Source: Endozoicomonas elysicola
Lineage (GTDB): Bacteria; Pseudomonadota; Gammaproteobacteria; Pseudomonadales; Endozoicomonadaceae
Reading direction: 5' to 3'
Length of the DNA stretch: 64,000 bases
Assembly: GCF_000710775.1 (NCBI RefSeq)
Contig: NZ_JOJP01000001.1
Span: forward strand, 5,485,471-5,549,470
The notes beneath the pieces are model-generated. The model saw only the letters and a program-made list of their open reading frames with translations. It had not been told where the DNA came from and made no database searches. Position numbers and translations under genes: made by a program. Positions 43,330 through 51,355 of this stretch are shown here, piece by piece (position 1 is the first letter of the stretch; the number at the start of each line of letters is the position of its first letter).

Positions 43330-43983
43330 CTAAGAGACAAATAGTTCGCGGAAATCTTCAACCGCAGCATAAGCACCCGTATCCCATGCTCCTTTCTGGC
43401 TATCTGGATGACGAATCGCCAGTAATTCAGCAATACCATAAGTTTTTGCCGAGTCGAGAATACCGATATTGTCATCAATAAACAGGGCATGCTTCTTATC
43501 AAGACCAATATCTGCTTCAAGTGCTCGCCAGAAACTCTGATCTTCCTTGGGGTATCCGTAGTCGTGGGAGCTAATTAACTTATCAAAATAGTGCGCCATC
43601 GGGAGACGTTCCAGTTTCAAAGAAAGGCTGTCACGATGGGCGTTGGTGATCATAATCACCTGTTTACCATGATCTTTGATATTTTGCAGAAACTCATCGG
43701 CATAAGGCCTGAAAGAGATAAGATGAATGATCTCCTGTTTCATCGCCATAATATCCAGATCGAGTTCTGAGACCCAGTAATCCAGACAGTACCACTGCAA
43801 CTTGCCATAAATCTGCTCAAAGCGAGGGGACAGCTCTTCTTTGGCCTCTGTTAGAGTTATGCCATGTTTATCAGCGTATTTCTCAGGTACATACTCCTGC
43901 CAGAAATAATTATCAAAATGGAGGTCCAGTAGTGTTCCATCCATATCCAGCAGCACCGTGCTGATTTTAGTCCAGTCAATCAT
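43330..43983 (-). CDS. yrfG: GMP/IMP nucleotidase YrfG (HAD family)
   Basis: HAD-superfamily phosphatase of 217 aa. Motif I is LLDMDGTLLDL (nucleophile Asp near residue 13), with LHFDNYFWQEYVPEKYA characteristic of YrfG. Motif II is MITNAHRDSL, and motifs III/IV are YGYPKEDQSFW and ALFIDDNIGILDSA. It dephosphorylates purine nucleotides in E. coli. It is conserved next to hslR. Confidence 0.9.
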   Translation of the reverse strand: MIDWTKISTVLLDMDGTLLDLHFDNYFWQEYVPEKYADKHGITLTEAKEELSPRFEQIYGKLQWYCLDYWVSELDLDIMAMKQEIIHLISFRPYADEFLQNIKDHGKQVIMITNAHRDSLSLKLERLPMAHYFDKLISSHDYGYPKEDQSFWRALEADIGLDKKHALFIDDNIGILDSAKTYGIAELLAIRHPDSQKGAWDTGAYAAVEDFRELFVS

Positions 43984-44396
43984 AATGGCATCTCATCAAG
44001 AACATTTTGAGGCATCAAATAGCTATCAGGCCGGAGACAACTTCTGGAAAAAAAGATATCAAAAATGAGGTTGATAACTGTATATGTTTATCTATCCAAA
44101 GCGCTTTCTACTGCTTAAACAAATGTAAGCCAAACCGGGGCATAACTTGTCCCAGACCATATTATCAGTACGGTAATATGAATGAAATTCCGTGCTTTCA
44201 ACTCCAGGAAGGCTACAGTGGTCTAGGCTCTGTTTACATAGGGTTGTCGTGCACAGTGGCACGTAAAGCTGCCTTAACCAAGGCAAGGTGGTGAATATGT
44301 AGTGGTGCTACATTGAACCGCCGCAACGAAACTGGACGGCAGTTATACGTACCGCTGTGTCCTGTCTAAACACCAGAAATTCCGGGGTTACCAAAA
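43984..44396. other. Structured intergenic region without a supported gene
   Basis: The 413-nt gap between yrfG and a lipoprotein gene holds several hairpins. The best is 44287-44322: outer stem GGTGGT/ACCGCC (one G-T pair) and inner stem ATGTAG/CTACAT with a 5-nt loop. CGTGC/GCACG at about 44249-44264 and CCTT/AAGG beside it are smaller. A 95-codon frame here has no protein-like character. It may be an untranslated leader or an RNA, but I recognise no known RNA family. Confidence 0.3.
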
Positions 44397-45089
44397 ATGA
44401 AGTATCTATCCTTAACACTGGCTATGTTTGTATTAACATCATGTCTTACTGCTGCCAGTGCTGAGGCCAAGCAGAGAATACCTGAAACAAGGGTATCTCA
44501 GGCAGATCTAAGGGAGATAACCAACAGCAAGAAAACAGCAACAAGTAAAAGCTCTTTGCCAACAAAAGCTCAAGATAAGGAAGTACTCACTACGATTCTC
44601 GAAGATATATTTACCAGCGTGAGAGATCAGAATTACTCAAAACTTGCCTCCTTTTACAGCGAAGAAGCTCAAACCAACTTTAAGTATCGTTTTTTGAAAA
44701 AGGATAAAACCAGCAAGCTTCAGCAAGTCATTCCTGAAGTTATTGGTCGGATCGAAACGCTCCCACCTGCCGATTTTATTAACACCGTTTTTACCCATAT
44801 GTTTGACAAACTGACATTGAGCTTGGGGATGCCAATTAATATTGCCTACCCCAACATCACAAAAATTGAGTTTTCCAATAATGGAAAAGAAGCAATTCTG
44901 ACCTACGTAGAATCAGATGCCGATACCACTGACCCAGATGATATCTCTGAAGAAACAATGGAGTTCGTGAGAGTTGCAGGGGAGTGGAGACCACTGGGAT
45001 GGTTTCTTGAAGATACCCTGGATGAACTACTGAACCTTTTACTGCTGGCTCAGACTTTCGCGGAGAGTAGTCAGGCAATTGAAAAATAA
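44397..45089 (+). CDS. Exported protein or lipoprotein of unknown function
   Basis: A 230-aa protein with an N-terminal signal. Both a lipobox (LTSC at residues 13-16) and a signal peptidase I site (after AEA near residue 24) are possible. A Ser/Thr/Lys-rich linker follows to about residue 60, then a globular region resembling small NTF2-like exported domains: LEDIFTSVRDQNYSKLASFY near the start and FVRVAGEWRPLGWFLED near the end. That resemblance is only structural intuition. It stands alone before a MITE. Confidence 0.65.
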   Translation: MKYLSLTLAMFVLTSCLTAASAEAKQRIPETRVSQADLREITNSKKTATSKSSLPTKAQDKEVLTTILEDIFTSVRDQNYSKLASFYSEEAQTNFKYRFLKKDKTSKLQQVIPEVIGRIETLPPADFINTVFTHMFDKLTLSLGMPINIAYPNITKIEFSNNGKEAILTYVESDADTTDPDDISEETMEFVRVAGEWRPLGWFLEDTLDELLNLLLLAQTFAESSQAIEK

Positions 45090-45106
45090 CCCCCCTTCAC
45101 ACTGCT

Positions 45107-45132
45107 CCCTGGTTTGCTCTGGCTGACCAGGG
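45107..45132 (+). terminator. Weak hairpin after the exported-protein gene
   Basis: CCCTGGT and ACCAGGG, a 7-bp stem with a 12-nt loop, lie 18 nt after the stop. There is no T-tract. Confidence 0.35.
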
Positions 45133-45155
45133 GTCTGTCAACCTGAATGTAAAAC

Positions 45156-45352
45156 TAATACCAATTGCATTGTCTAAATCCCTATTGCGCTGTTGATCTG
45201 AACAGAAACCTGCGTTGAAGCTTCTCGCCATAGTTAATACCCATAGGGTATAAAGGCTATGACTCATCACTTCGCCCTTATGCCCTATGGCTATTGCCTT
45301 TCTGTCCAGCTCAACATGCTCATAACGGGGTTAGAAAACTTAATTGGTATAA
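45156..45352. repeat. MITE-like element, 197 bp
   Basis: The ends are inverted copies: T(A/T)ATACCAATT at both termini, and the similarity continues imperfectly for about 50 bp (TCTAA, CCC, TGTTGA and ACAGAAA blocks in the same order). The centre holds further palindromes (CCATAGGG / CCCTATGG). It has no coding capacity. It shares its terminal sequence with the element at 62580. Confidence 0.65.
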
Positions 45353-45414
45353 CACCCTGCTTCAAGCTCCCTCTATAATATCCAGGTACTCCAAACATAT
45401 ATCATCAGGAAACC

Positions 45415-46017
45415 ATGACGGTACAAAGTCCACACAAAAATAAGCCAGAGATTCAATCCTGCAGAGAAATTGCCCGTACCCGTCTGTTTCGGGTCGAAGA
45501 GCTGGATATCAAATTCTCGAACGGTGAAGAACGTATATATGAACGCCTGGGTGAATTTGATACAGGACATCAGGGCGTTATGGTGGTGCCACTGATTGAT
45601 CATCAGCATTTCATGATGATCCGGGAGTATGCTGCCGGAACTGAAGATTATCAGCTTACCCTCCCGAAAGGCCTGGCAGAGCCAGGAGAAACTCTGGAAG
45701 AGGGAGGGAATAGAGAGCTTAAGGAAGAGGTCGGCTTCGGAGCCCACTGCTGGCACCATCTGGGAGACTTTACCCTCTCACCGAACTACATGACTCGCAG
45801 CATTCATATTATGGTTGCGCAGAACCTTTATGAAGAGACGCTGGAAGGTGATGAGCCAGAACCACTGGAAGTTGAAACGTTTTCATTCGATCAGCTAATG
45901 GAACTTTGTGCCCGACCAGACTTCACTGAAGCAAGAGTCATTGCAGCATTGTTTCTGGTACGAGAGCAACTTCAAGCCGGTTTATTAAGACCTGTTGGCG
46001 ACTTCGACAAGCCCTAG
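45415..46017 (+). CDS. nudE: ADP compounds hydrolase NudE
   Basis: Nudix hydrolase of 200 aa acting on ADP-ribose, NADH and Ap3A. The Nudix box, starting at GLAEPGETLEEGG and continuing with NRELKEEVGFG, is complete. The flanking QLTLPKGL and FTLSPNYMTRSIHIMVA match NudE. It starts with a good ribosome site (ATCAGGA) just after the MITE, and cysQ follows 36 nt downstream, a neighbour pair common in gammaproteobacteria. Confidence 0.9.
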   Translation: MTVQSPHKNKPEIQSCREIARTRLFRVEELDIKFSNGEERIYERLGEFDTGHQGVMVVPLIDHQHFMMIREYAAGTEDYQLTLPKGLAEPGETLEEGGNRELKEEVGFGAHCWHHLGDFTLSPNYMTRSIHIMVAQNLYEETLEGDEPEPLEVETFSFDQLMELCARPDFTEARVIAALFLVREQLQAGLLRPVGDFDKP

Positions 46018-46053
46018 CCATCAGAAAACCATTTGGCAAAACGAGTACGGGAT

Positions 46054-46881
46054 ATGAATAACAACCTTGAGTCTTTAGCTCCTCAGATAATCAAGATTGC
46101 CCGTAAGGCAGGCAAGGCCATTCTGACCGTTTATCAGCAGGATGATGTCGGTATACAAACCAAGGCTGATGCTACCCCTGTCACCAATGCTGACCTTTCG
46201 GCTAATCTAGTTATCGTTGATGGTCTCAAACAGCTGTCTACCCAGTACCCTATTCTTTCTGAAGAATCAGAACATACGCCCTGGCAGGAAAGGAAAAACT
46301 GGCAGCGATACTGGCTAATTGACCCTTTGGACGGAACTAAAGAGTTTATTAACCGCAATGGCGAGTTCTCGGTCAATATCGCCCTGATCGAGAATAACTA
46401 CCCTCTGCTTGGTATTGTGCATATTCCGACGACTGATACCACCTACTGGGGAGGGAAAGGCCTTGGTGCATGGAAGCAGGATAAAGGTGCTGAAGCACAC
46501 GTTATATACCCCAGAAAGTTCACTCCAGAGCGGGAAGTCGTCGTACTTGGCAGCCGGAGCTATGGAACCGCAGAGTCCCGTAACTACCTCGACGCCTTAA
46601 AAGCTATTTACCCAAACCTTAAGTCTAAAAAAGTAGGAAGTGCTTTGAAAAGCTGCCTGGTAGCTGAAGGTCAGGCTGATATCTATCCGAGGCTTGGCCC
46701 TACCTCTGAGTGGGATACCGCTGCGGTTCAGGGCGTTGTTGAAGGGGTGGAAGGCTTATTTCTCAACCCTGCCGGTCAGCGTTTCTGCTATAACATGAAG
46801 GAAAGCCTTATTAATACAGACTTTCTCGTACTCGGTGATAAATCAATTCCCTGGGCTGACTTCTGGCCACCCGCTACTTAA
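46054..46881 (+). CDS. cysQ: 3'(2'),5'-bisphosphate nucleotidase CysQ
   Basis: Inositol-monophosphatase-family enzyme of 275 aa that removes the 3'-phosphate of PAP made during sulfate assimilation. Metal-binding motifs: LSEESEHTPW, WLIDPLDGTKEFINRNGEFS (WxIDPLDGT) and SEWDTAAVQGVVEG. A frame start at 46033 (TTG) is possible; the ATG at 46054 fits the family. It is probably cotranscribed with nudE and is followed by a terminator. Confidence 0.92.
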   Translation: MNNNLESLAPQIIKIARKAGKAILTVYQQDDVGIQTKADATPVTNADLSANLVIVDGLKQLSTQYPILSEESEHTPWQERKNWQRYWLIDPLDGTKEFINRNGEFSVNIALIENNYPLLGIVHIPTTDTTYWGGKGLGAWKQDKGAEAHVIYPRKFTPEREVVVLGSRSYGTAESRNYLDALKAIYPNLKSKKVGSALKSCLVAEGQADIYPRLGPTSEWDTAAVQGVVEGVEGLFLNPAGQRFCYNMKESLINTDFLVLGDKSIPWADFWPPAT

Positions 46882-46920
46882 GCTCTTGGCCACGTGAAAT
46901 CAACCAACGTAAATAAAGAC

Positions 46921-46950
46921 AGGCCGAGTAAAATTCGGCCTTCTTTCTTT
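46921..46950 (+). terminator. Rho-independent terminator after cysQ
   Basis: AGGCCGA, a 7-nt loop and TCGGCCT, followed by TCTTTCTTT. Confidence 0.85.
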
Positions 46951-46970
46951 AGCACCACACCTGCCAACCA

Positions 46971-47348
46971 TTAAAAGACATAATGAATGTCATCAACCTC
47001 AACCCTTGGCGCCCTGTCTGGTGGATTATCCACTTCTCCCTTAATAACTGCAGGGGATTTCAGCTTAACGCCTCTTTCGGGTAAAGCAGAGTCGTCAATC
47101 ACCACATTGATCTCACCAGTTTCTCCACGAAACAGGTATATTTTCCCTTTGATTTTTTTAACAATTTCACCAGAAATCTTAACCAGCTCGTCATCATCAG
47201 ATGCATTCAGAATTTCTTCAACGCTGTGTTTATGATACATGGGCTTTTCAAACATAACGCTCTCATCAAGCGCTAAACGTTTTTCCTGAGAACAGGCAGA
47301 TGCAACAAAACCTGACAGGATTATTCCTAATAAATATCCTTTTTTCAT
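46971..47348 (-). CDS. OB-fold (BOF/YgiW-like) lipoprotein
   Basis: A 125-aa protein with a lipoprotein signal (lipobox VASAC, Cys about residue 19) and a bacterial OB-fold domain: ELVKISGEIVKKIKGKIYLF, DETGEI-like strand, INVVIDD and VIKGEVD, as in YgiW/BOF proteins, which bind ligands in the periplasm. The open frame begins at 47411, but the ATG at 47348 (AGAGAT upstream) gives a correct signal peptide. Partner and ligand are unknown. Confidence 0.72.
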   Translation of the reverse strand: MKKGYLLGIILSGFVASACSQEKRLALDESVMFEKPMYHKHSVEEILNASDDDELVKISGEIVKKIKGKIYLFRGETGEINVVIDDSALPERGVKLKSPAVIKGEVDNPPDRAPRVEVDDIHYVF

Positions 47349-47647
47349 AGCATTTATCTCTATTCGATCCATTATCTGATTATTCGGCGATTCAGGATTA
47401 TGATGAAACATCCATTTAAATCATTGAAAATAAAAGCCATTTAATTTTCATAGTGAATCTTCAGTAACATCCATGCTCAATAAGACCAAGTTCAGGATAG
47501 CAAATACTTTCAAGGTTTGTTCAAAGAGACCTATCACCTGTCGATATATTTTTTAGCTTTTTCAGAGTGTTAGTAAATTAAAATAATTTCAGAGAATTGT
47601 TCTCTATCGCTAAAAAATACTGTCTGATCAATACAGAAGGCCCTGTC

Positions 47648-48937
47648 ATGCCTATTCAAAAGACTCAAAAGCCATTAGAAATATCCTATGCCATACTCCT
47701 GAGTACATTGTTAATTAATCAGTGCTTTGCTTCAGAAGAAGAATGTACCAATCTATATGAACACCACCAATACTCTGGCCAGGTATTTTCGTTGTGCTCA
47801 AACGATGGTGTATCTCAAGACTTCTTTGGTAATCAACATTTTGCTGATGACTCAATCACATCCATCCAGCTGGCTCCCGGTCATGCACTTGAAGCCTGTG
47901 AAGAGCCAGATGGGAATGGAGTTTGTCGAACCTATTACGATTCGACGGCAAATGTTGGAGAAGAACTTAATGACACATTCTCTTATGCCCGCCTGATTCA
48001 GTTCAACTATCGCGATTTTTATATGGCGTTCATGTCAGACCCCCAATATCCGTGGTCATGCAAAACATCGAATGAAAGTTGTGATGATCAGAATAAAGCC
48101 TGGCGGGAAAATACTAATCACATTCAGAGCCTGAATGCGCTAATGACCGATCTTGGTAAAGAGCAGCTTGCAGGCGTAGTCATCAATGGTGATTTGACAG
48201 CTTTTGGCCACGACTGGCAATTCAATGCTTACCAGGAGTTATACCATAAACAGTTACAAATGAATGTCTACCCGGGCTTGGGCAATCATGATATTTCAAA
48301 CAATGTTAATGACTGCTTTGTGAATAACTGCGCCTCCAGAATGATGCTTTATCTCAAAGATCACGTGCGAACGTTGAATGTCCGCAGTTTTGACTATCAT
48401 GATTCAGGAACTTATTACGAGTTTCCATCACTGAAAAGAAAATACAGTAAGAGCTTTGCTTACTCTTGGGATATTGGCGACATTCACTTTGTCCAACTGA
48501 ATAACTACCCGACCTATAAAAATCACTGGAATGGCTGGAACTTTGGTAAAGCCCGACGGGACTACTTTAATATTCAATCCGCCAGAGATTGGCTTATTAA
48601 TGATCTGGAACAGGCCAGTAATGAAGGGAAACATATTATTCTGAATTATCATATCTCTGGCTTTACCAATGATATAAAAGACATTCTGCGTAAATATAAA
48701 ATTTCCGCTGTTTTTGCCGGACACCTGCACTCCTATGTAGGTTTAGTCAATTTTCACACTCTCTGGAATTTCTATGGCCCAGGTCAGCACCTCCCGGTAT
48801 TTCTTGGGGGAGCAGCTGTCTTTCAGAAGTACATGCTGGTTCGGTTTAAAGAGGATTTCTTTGAAGTCAGTATTGTGAAAAGTTCTCAAGGTGCTAACTA
48901 TCAACTTGTGAAAGAGGGAGTATATCCACTGTACTAA
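47648..48937 (+). CDS. Secreted metallophosphoesterase with an N-terminal crystallin-like domain
   Basis: A 429-aa exported protein. Signal peptide ends near FAS-EEE (residue 29). Residues about 32-118 look like a beta/gamma-crystallin or I36-inhibitor fold (CTNLYEHHQYSG, SITSIQLAPGHALEAC, paired cysteines). The calcineurin-like phosphoesterase follows: SDPQ at 130-133, NGDL at 180-183, GNHD at 212-215, NYH at 333-335 and GHLHS at 358-362. All metal-binding residues seem present. The start at 47648 has AAGG about 9 nt upstream; the frame opens earlier at 47597. It may hydrolyse host or environmental phosphoesters; the substrate is unknown. Confidence 0.78.
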   Translation: MPIQKTQKPLEISYAILLSTLLINQCFASEEECTNLYEHHQYSGQVFSLCSNDGVSQDFFGNQHFADDSITSIQLAPGHALEACEEPDGNGVCRTYYDSTANVGEELNDTFSYARLIQFNYRDFYMAFMSDPQYPWSCKTSNESCDDQNKAWRENTNHIQSLNALMTDLGKEQLAGVVINGDLTAFGHDWQFNAYQELYHKQLQMNVYPGLGNHDISNNVNDCFVNNCASRMMLYLKDHVRTLNVRSFDYHDSGTYYEFPSLKRKYSKSFAYSWDIGDIHFVQLNNYPTYKNHWNGWNFGKARRDYFNIQSARDWLINDLEQASNEGKHIILNYHISGFTNDIKDILRKYKISAVFAGHLHSYVGLVNFHTLWNFYGPGQHLPVFLGGAAVFQKYMLVRFKEDFFEVSIVKSSQGANYQLVKEGVYPLY

Positions 48938-49109
48938 ACTCCCCTATACCACATTTTCAAACGGAAAGCCGTTCGTGCTATTCCCTCAGACCAATTCCTC
49001 ATTCTGTGCCCTTCGAAAAGTATGGCGATAAGACAGACTGAACCCCTTGGCCTGAGGGCGGGATCAGATCATAATCCTTCACTGAATTAACAATAAGAAT
49101 AGTGAAGTC

Positions 49110-49742
49110 ATGTCAAAAACTATCAGTCTTACTTTCTGGGTGCTTGCTCTTATTTATATCCTGCTAATGAACCAACTGCCTGTTGCACTAGCATTAGTAT
49201 CAAAAGCAGCTCCCATTCTTCTGCTATTGATTCCTGTCTGGAAACTTCTTGCCGGTAAATTACGGTTAGGCATGGTAATAGCAATTCTGTTTTCTGCAGG
49301 GGGGGACATTCTGCTGGCTCTTGATGGCGCGGTTGGAAATTTCTTTGTCCCTGGTTTAGCCAGCTTCTTAATAGCACAAGTGACTTATGCCATTTTATTC
49401 TGGCAGCATTCCAAATTTCATCGACAGCGTCTGTGGCTGGCTGCTGGCTATGTACCCATTGCTTTCATTCTTGCCTGGTTTATTTTGCCTGCCAGTGGAG
49501 AACTCCTTATTCCAGTAACTGCCTACTTAATGGCCATCAGTGCCATGGTTCTTGGAGCAGCTTTCTGCAATCGACCATGGCAATGGTTGTTTGTTGGTGC
49601 CAGTACGTTTGCTCTATCTGACAGTCTGATTGCCATCAATAAATTTATTGAGCCTCTGCCTTATGCCGGTGTTGCCATTATGCTGACCTATTACCTGGCT
49701 CAGTATATGATTGTGAGCGGGATGATTAAGCCAGAAGATTAA
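49110..49742 (+). CDS. YhhN/TMEM86-family membrane protein (lysoplasmalogenase-like)
   Basis: A 210-aa protein with about eight membrane helices. The YhhN family is recognised by LVSKAAPILLLLIPVWKLL, LFSAGGDILLAL (with conserved Gly-Asp) and GASTFALSDSLIAINKF. Eukaryotic members cleave the vinyl-ether bond of lysoplasmalogens. It is 5 nt upstream of the racemase gene, so the two are cotranscribed. Confidence 0.83.
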   Translation: MSKTISLTFWVLALIYILLMNQLPVALALVSKAAPILLLLIPVWKLLAGKLRLGMVIAILFSAGGDILLALDGAVGNFFVPGLASFLIAQVTYAILFWQHSKFHRQRLWLAAGYVPIAFILAWFILPASGELLIPVTAYLMAISAMVLGAAFCNRPWQWLFVGASTFALSDSLIAINKFIEPLPYAGVAIMLTYYLAQYMIVSGMIKPED

Positions 49743-49747
49743 AACCT

Positions 49748-50470
49748 GTGAAGACTATTGGATTACTGGGCGGAATGAGTTGGGAGTCCACTGCGTATTA
49801 TTACCGGCTCCTGAATGAAGGCGTGAAAGAGGCTCTGGGCGGACTGCACTCAGCAAAAATATGCCTCTACAGCGTAGATTTTGCAGAAGTGGAACAACTA
49901 CAGCATCAGGGGAAATGGGAAGAAGCCGGCGCCTTGCTCGCCAATGCAGCAAAAGGGCTGGAGGCTGCTGGTGCAGAAGGGCTGATGATCTGTACCAATA
50001 CCATGCATAAAGTGGCTCCCGCCATTGAGCAGGAGATATCGATCCCACTACTGCACATCGCCGATGCTACGGCTCAGTTGCTGGTCGCTGAAGGTATCAA
50101 AACCGTGGGTCTGCTGGGTACGGCATTCACTATGGAACAAGACTTCTACAAAGGCCGGTTAACTGAGCACTATGGTCTTCAGGTTATCACGCCAGATAAG
50201 CTCCAGAGAAAAGTGGTCCACAATATTATCTATAACGAGCTCTGCTTGGGGGATATTCAGGAATCATCCCGTCAGTCCTATATCGATATTATTAACAACT
50301 TGAACGACTTGGGAGCTGAGGCCGTGATCCTGGGGTGTACTGAGATTGGCCTTTTAGTCCAACAGCAACACGTTTCCATTCCACTGTATGATACAACTCG
50401 AATTCATGCAGAATCTGCTGTGAAATGGATGCTTCAAGAGCCGGACTCAGTTGCTGGCAACCTATTATAA
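49748..50470 (+). CDS. Aspartate/glutamate racemase family protein
   Basis: A 240-aa cofactor-independent amino-acid racemase. The two catalytic cysteines are in LMICTNTMHKV (near residue 83) and VILGCTEIGLLV (near residue 197); the N-terminus IGLLGGMSWESTAYYYRLLN is typical of the YgeA/RacX group, which often has broad specificity. Start is GTG. Its end overlaps the convergent lipoprotein gene by 37 nt. Confidence 0.87.
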   Translation: MKTIGLLGGMSWESTAYYYRLLNEGVKEALGGLHSAKICLYSVDFAEVEQLQHQGKWEEAGALLANAAKGLEAAGAEGLMICTNTMHKVAPAIEQEISIPLLHIADATAQLLVAEGIKTVGLLGTAFTMEQDFYKGRLTEHYGLQVITPDKLQRKVVHNIIYNELCLGDIQESSRQSYIDIINNLNDLGAEAVILGCTEIGLLVQQQHVSIPLYDTTRIHAESAVKWMLQEPDSVAGNLL

Positions 50471-51024
50471 GGCAGTCGATGTATTAACGTCGGTAGTCTG
50501 GAGGGTGTATTCCACCTGTCCCGTAAAAAAATATGTGCATGGGCCAGCCCCTTTATCGATCGGTTGGTAGGGGGATTGATATGCACCACCCACTCAAAGC
50601 CTGCTTCACTGAATAGCTCTGGAAAGTGTAGCTTTAGCAGCTCCTCTGATTTCTGTTCCAGGGCACCTCGGTCCCAGAATGGATCTGTGGAAAACATCAA
50701 CAGCTGGTAGACACCATCTTCCAACCAATATCCATAATTATTAGTTACCAGCCGGTATTGTTCAGGACACCCCTTCTCGACACACCAGACAGCCTTATGT
50801 TTATCCATACCAAAGATATTCTGATAGACAGAGAACTCCGGCGAAAGATTCTGCGCCTTCAACCCAGCAAGGTACTCATCATAAATACGCTGACCTTCTG
50901 CTGTCCTTACCGGCAGGAGCTGTCCTGACTTAATCTGCTGCCAGGTAACGGCTTCAGTGAGGGTTCCCTGGTGGCACCCAAAGAGTACCAAGGCAAGAAA
51001 TGCTGGCTTAACAAGACTTTTCAT
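50434..51024 (-). CDS. Putative lipoprotein of unknown function
   Basis: A 196-aa protein with a lipoprotein signal: MKSLVKPAFLALVLFGC, lipobox LFGC and Cys17. The mature part has no family I recognise; a conserved-looking block is NRSIKGLAHAHIFLRDRWN near residue 152. Its 3' end overlaps the racemase gene on the other strand. Translation and signal peptide make it believable as a gene. Confidence 0.62.
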   Translation of the reverse strand: MKSLVKPAFLALVLFGCHQGTLTEAVTWQQIKSGQLLPVRTAEGQRIYDEYLAGLKAQNLSPEFSVYQNIFGMDKHKAVWCVEKGCPEQYRLVTNNYGYWLEDGVYQLLMFSTDPFWDRGALEQKSEELLKLHFPELFSEAGFEWVVHINPPTNRSIKGLAHAHIFLRDRWNTPSRLPTLIHRLPYNRLPATESGS

Positions 51025-51249
51025 ATTCCAAGTCAGTCAGTTTCGATAACTCCACTATAGACCGGACAATGAACACGGAGCTTCAGATATGCGCACCAAA
51101 CAGAGTCACTTTTATGCCTGTTTTTTGGGCAGGTAACATATTTAACGCTACGGCATAATTCTCAACGGCTCTTCAATCACCGCACTCCAAGAGTCAACAG
51201 ACGAAAAAACAAATAGTTAGAAGCCATATTCTTTTACCTGATAAAAAAT

Positions 51250-51265
51250 CTGACTAATTGGCCAG
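51250..51265. promoter_or_regulatory. Weak RutR-like box upstream of the NCS2 permease
   Basis: CTGACTAATTGGCCAG matches TTGACCA-NN-TGGTCAA at 10 of 14 defined positions, 91 nt ahead of the permease gene. It lies in the 331-nt gap 51025-51355, where a TTTAGTCAGC half-site at about 51295 is the only other signal. Confidence 0.35.
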
Positions 51266-51355
51266 CTAATTGCTTAAGCACTAAAAGCTGATGATTTAGT
51301 CAGCAATTAACAATCCTGACAATTATAAAAAACAAGCAGCTGAAAGGGGAAACAT

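Noticed and set aside
44007-44294. 95-codon plus-strand frame between yrfG and the exported-protein gene
   Set aside because: No ribosome site, low-complexity composition and no protein-like pattern; the region looks like structured non-coding sequence.
44300-44360. Possible group II intron domain V
   Set aside because: Only a short TTGAACCGCCG match; the expected 34-nt domain V hairpin and any reverse-transcriptase gene are absent.
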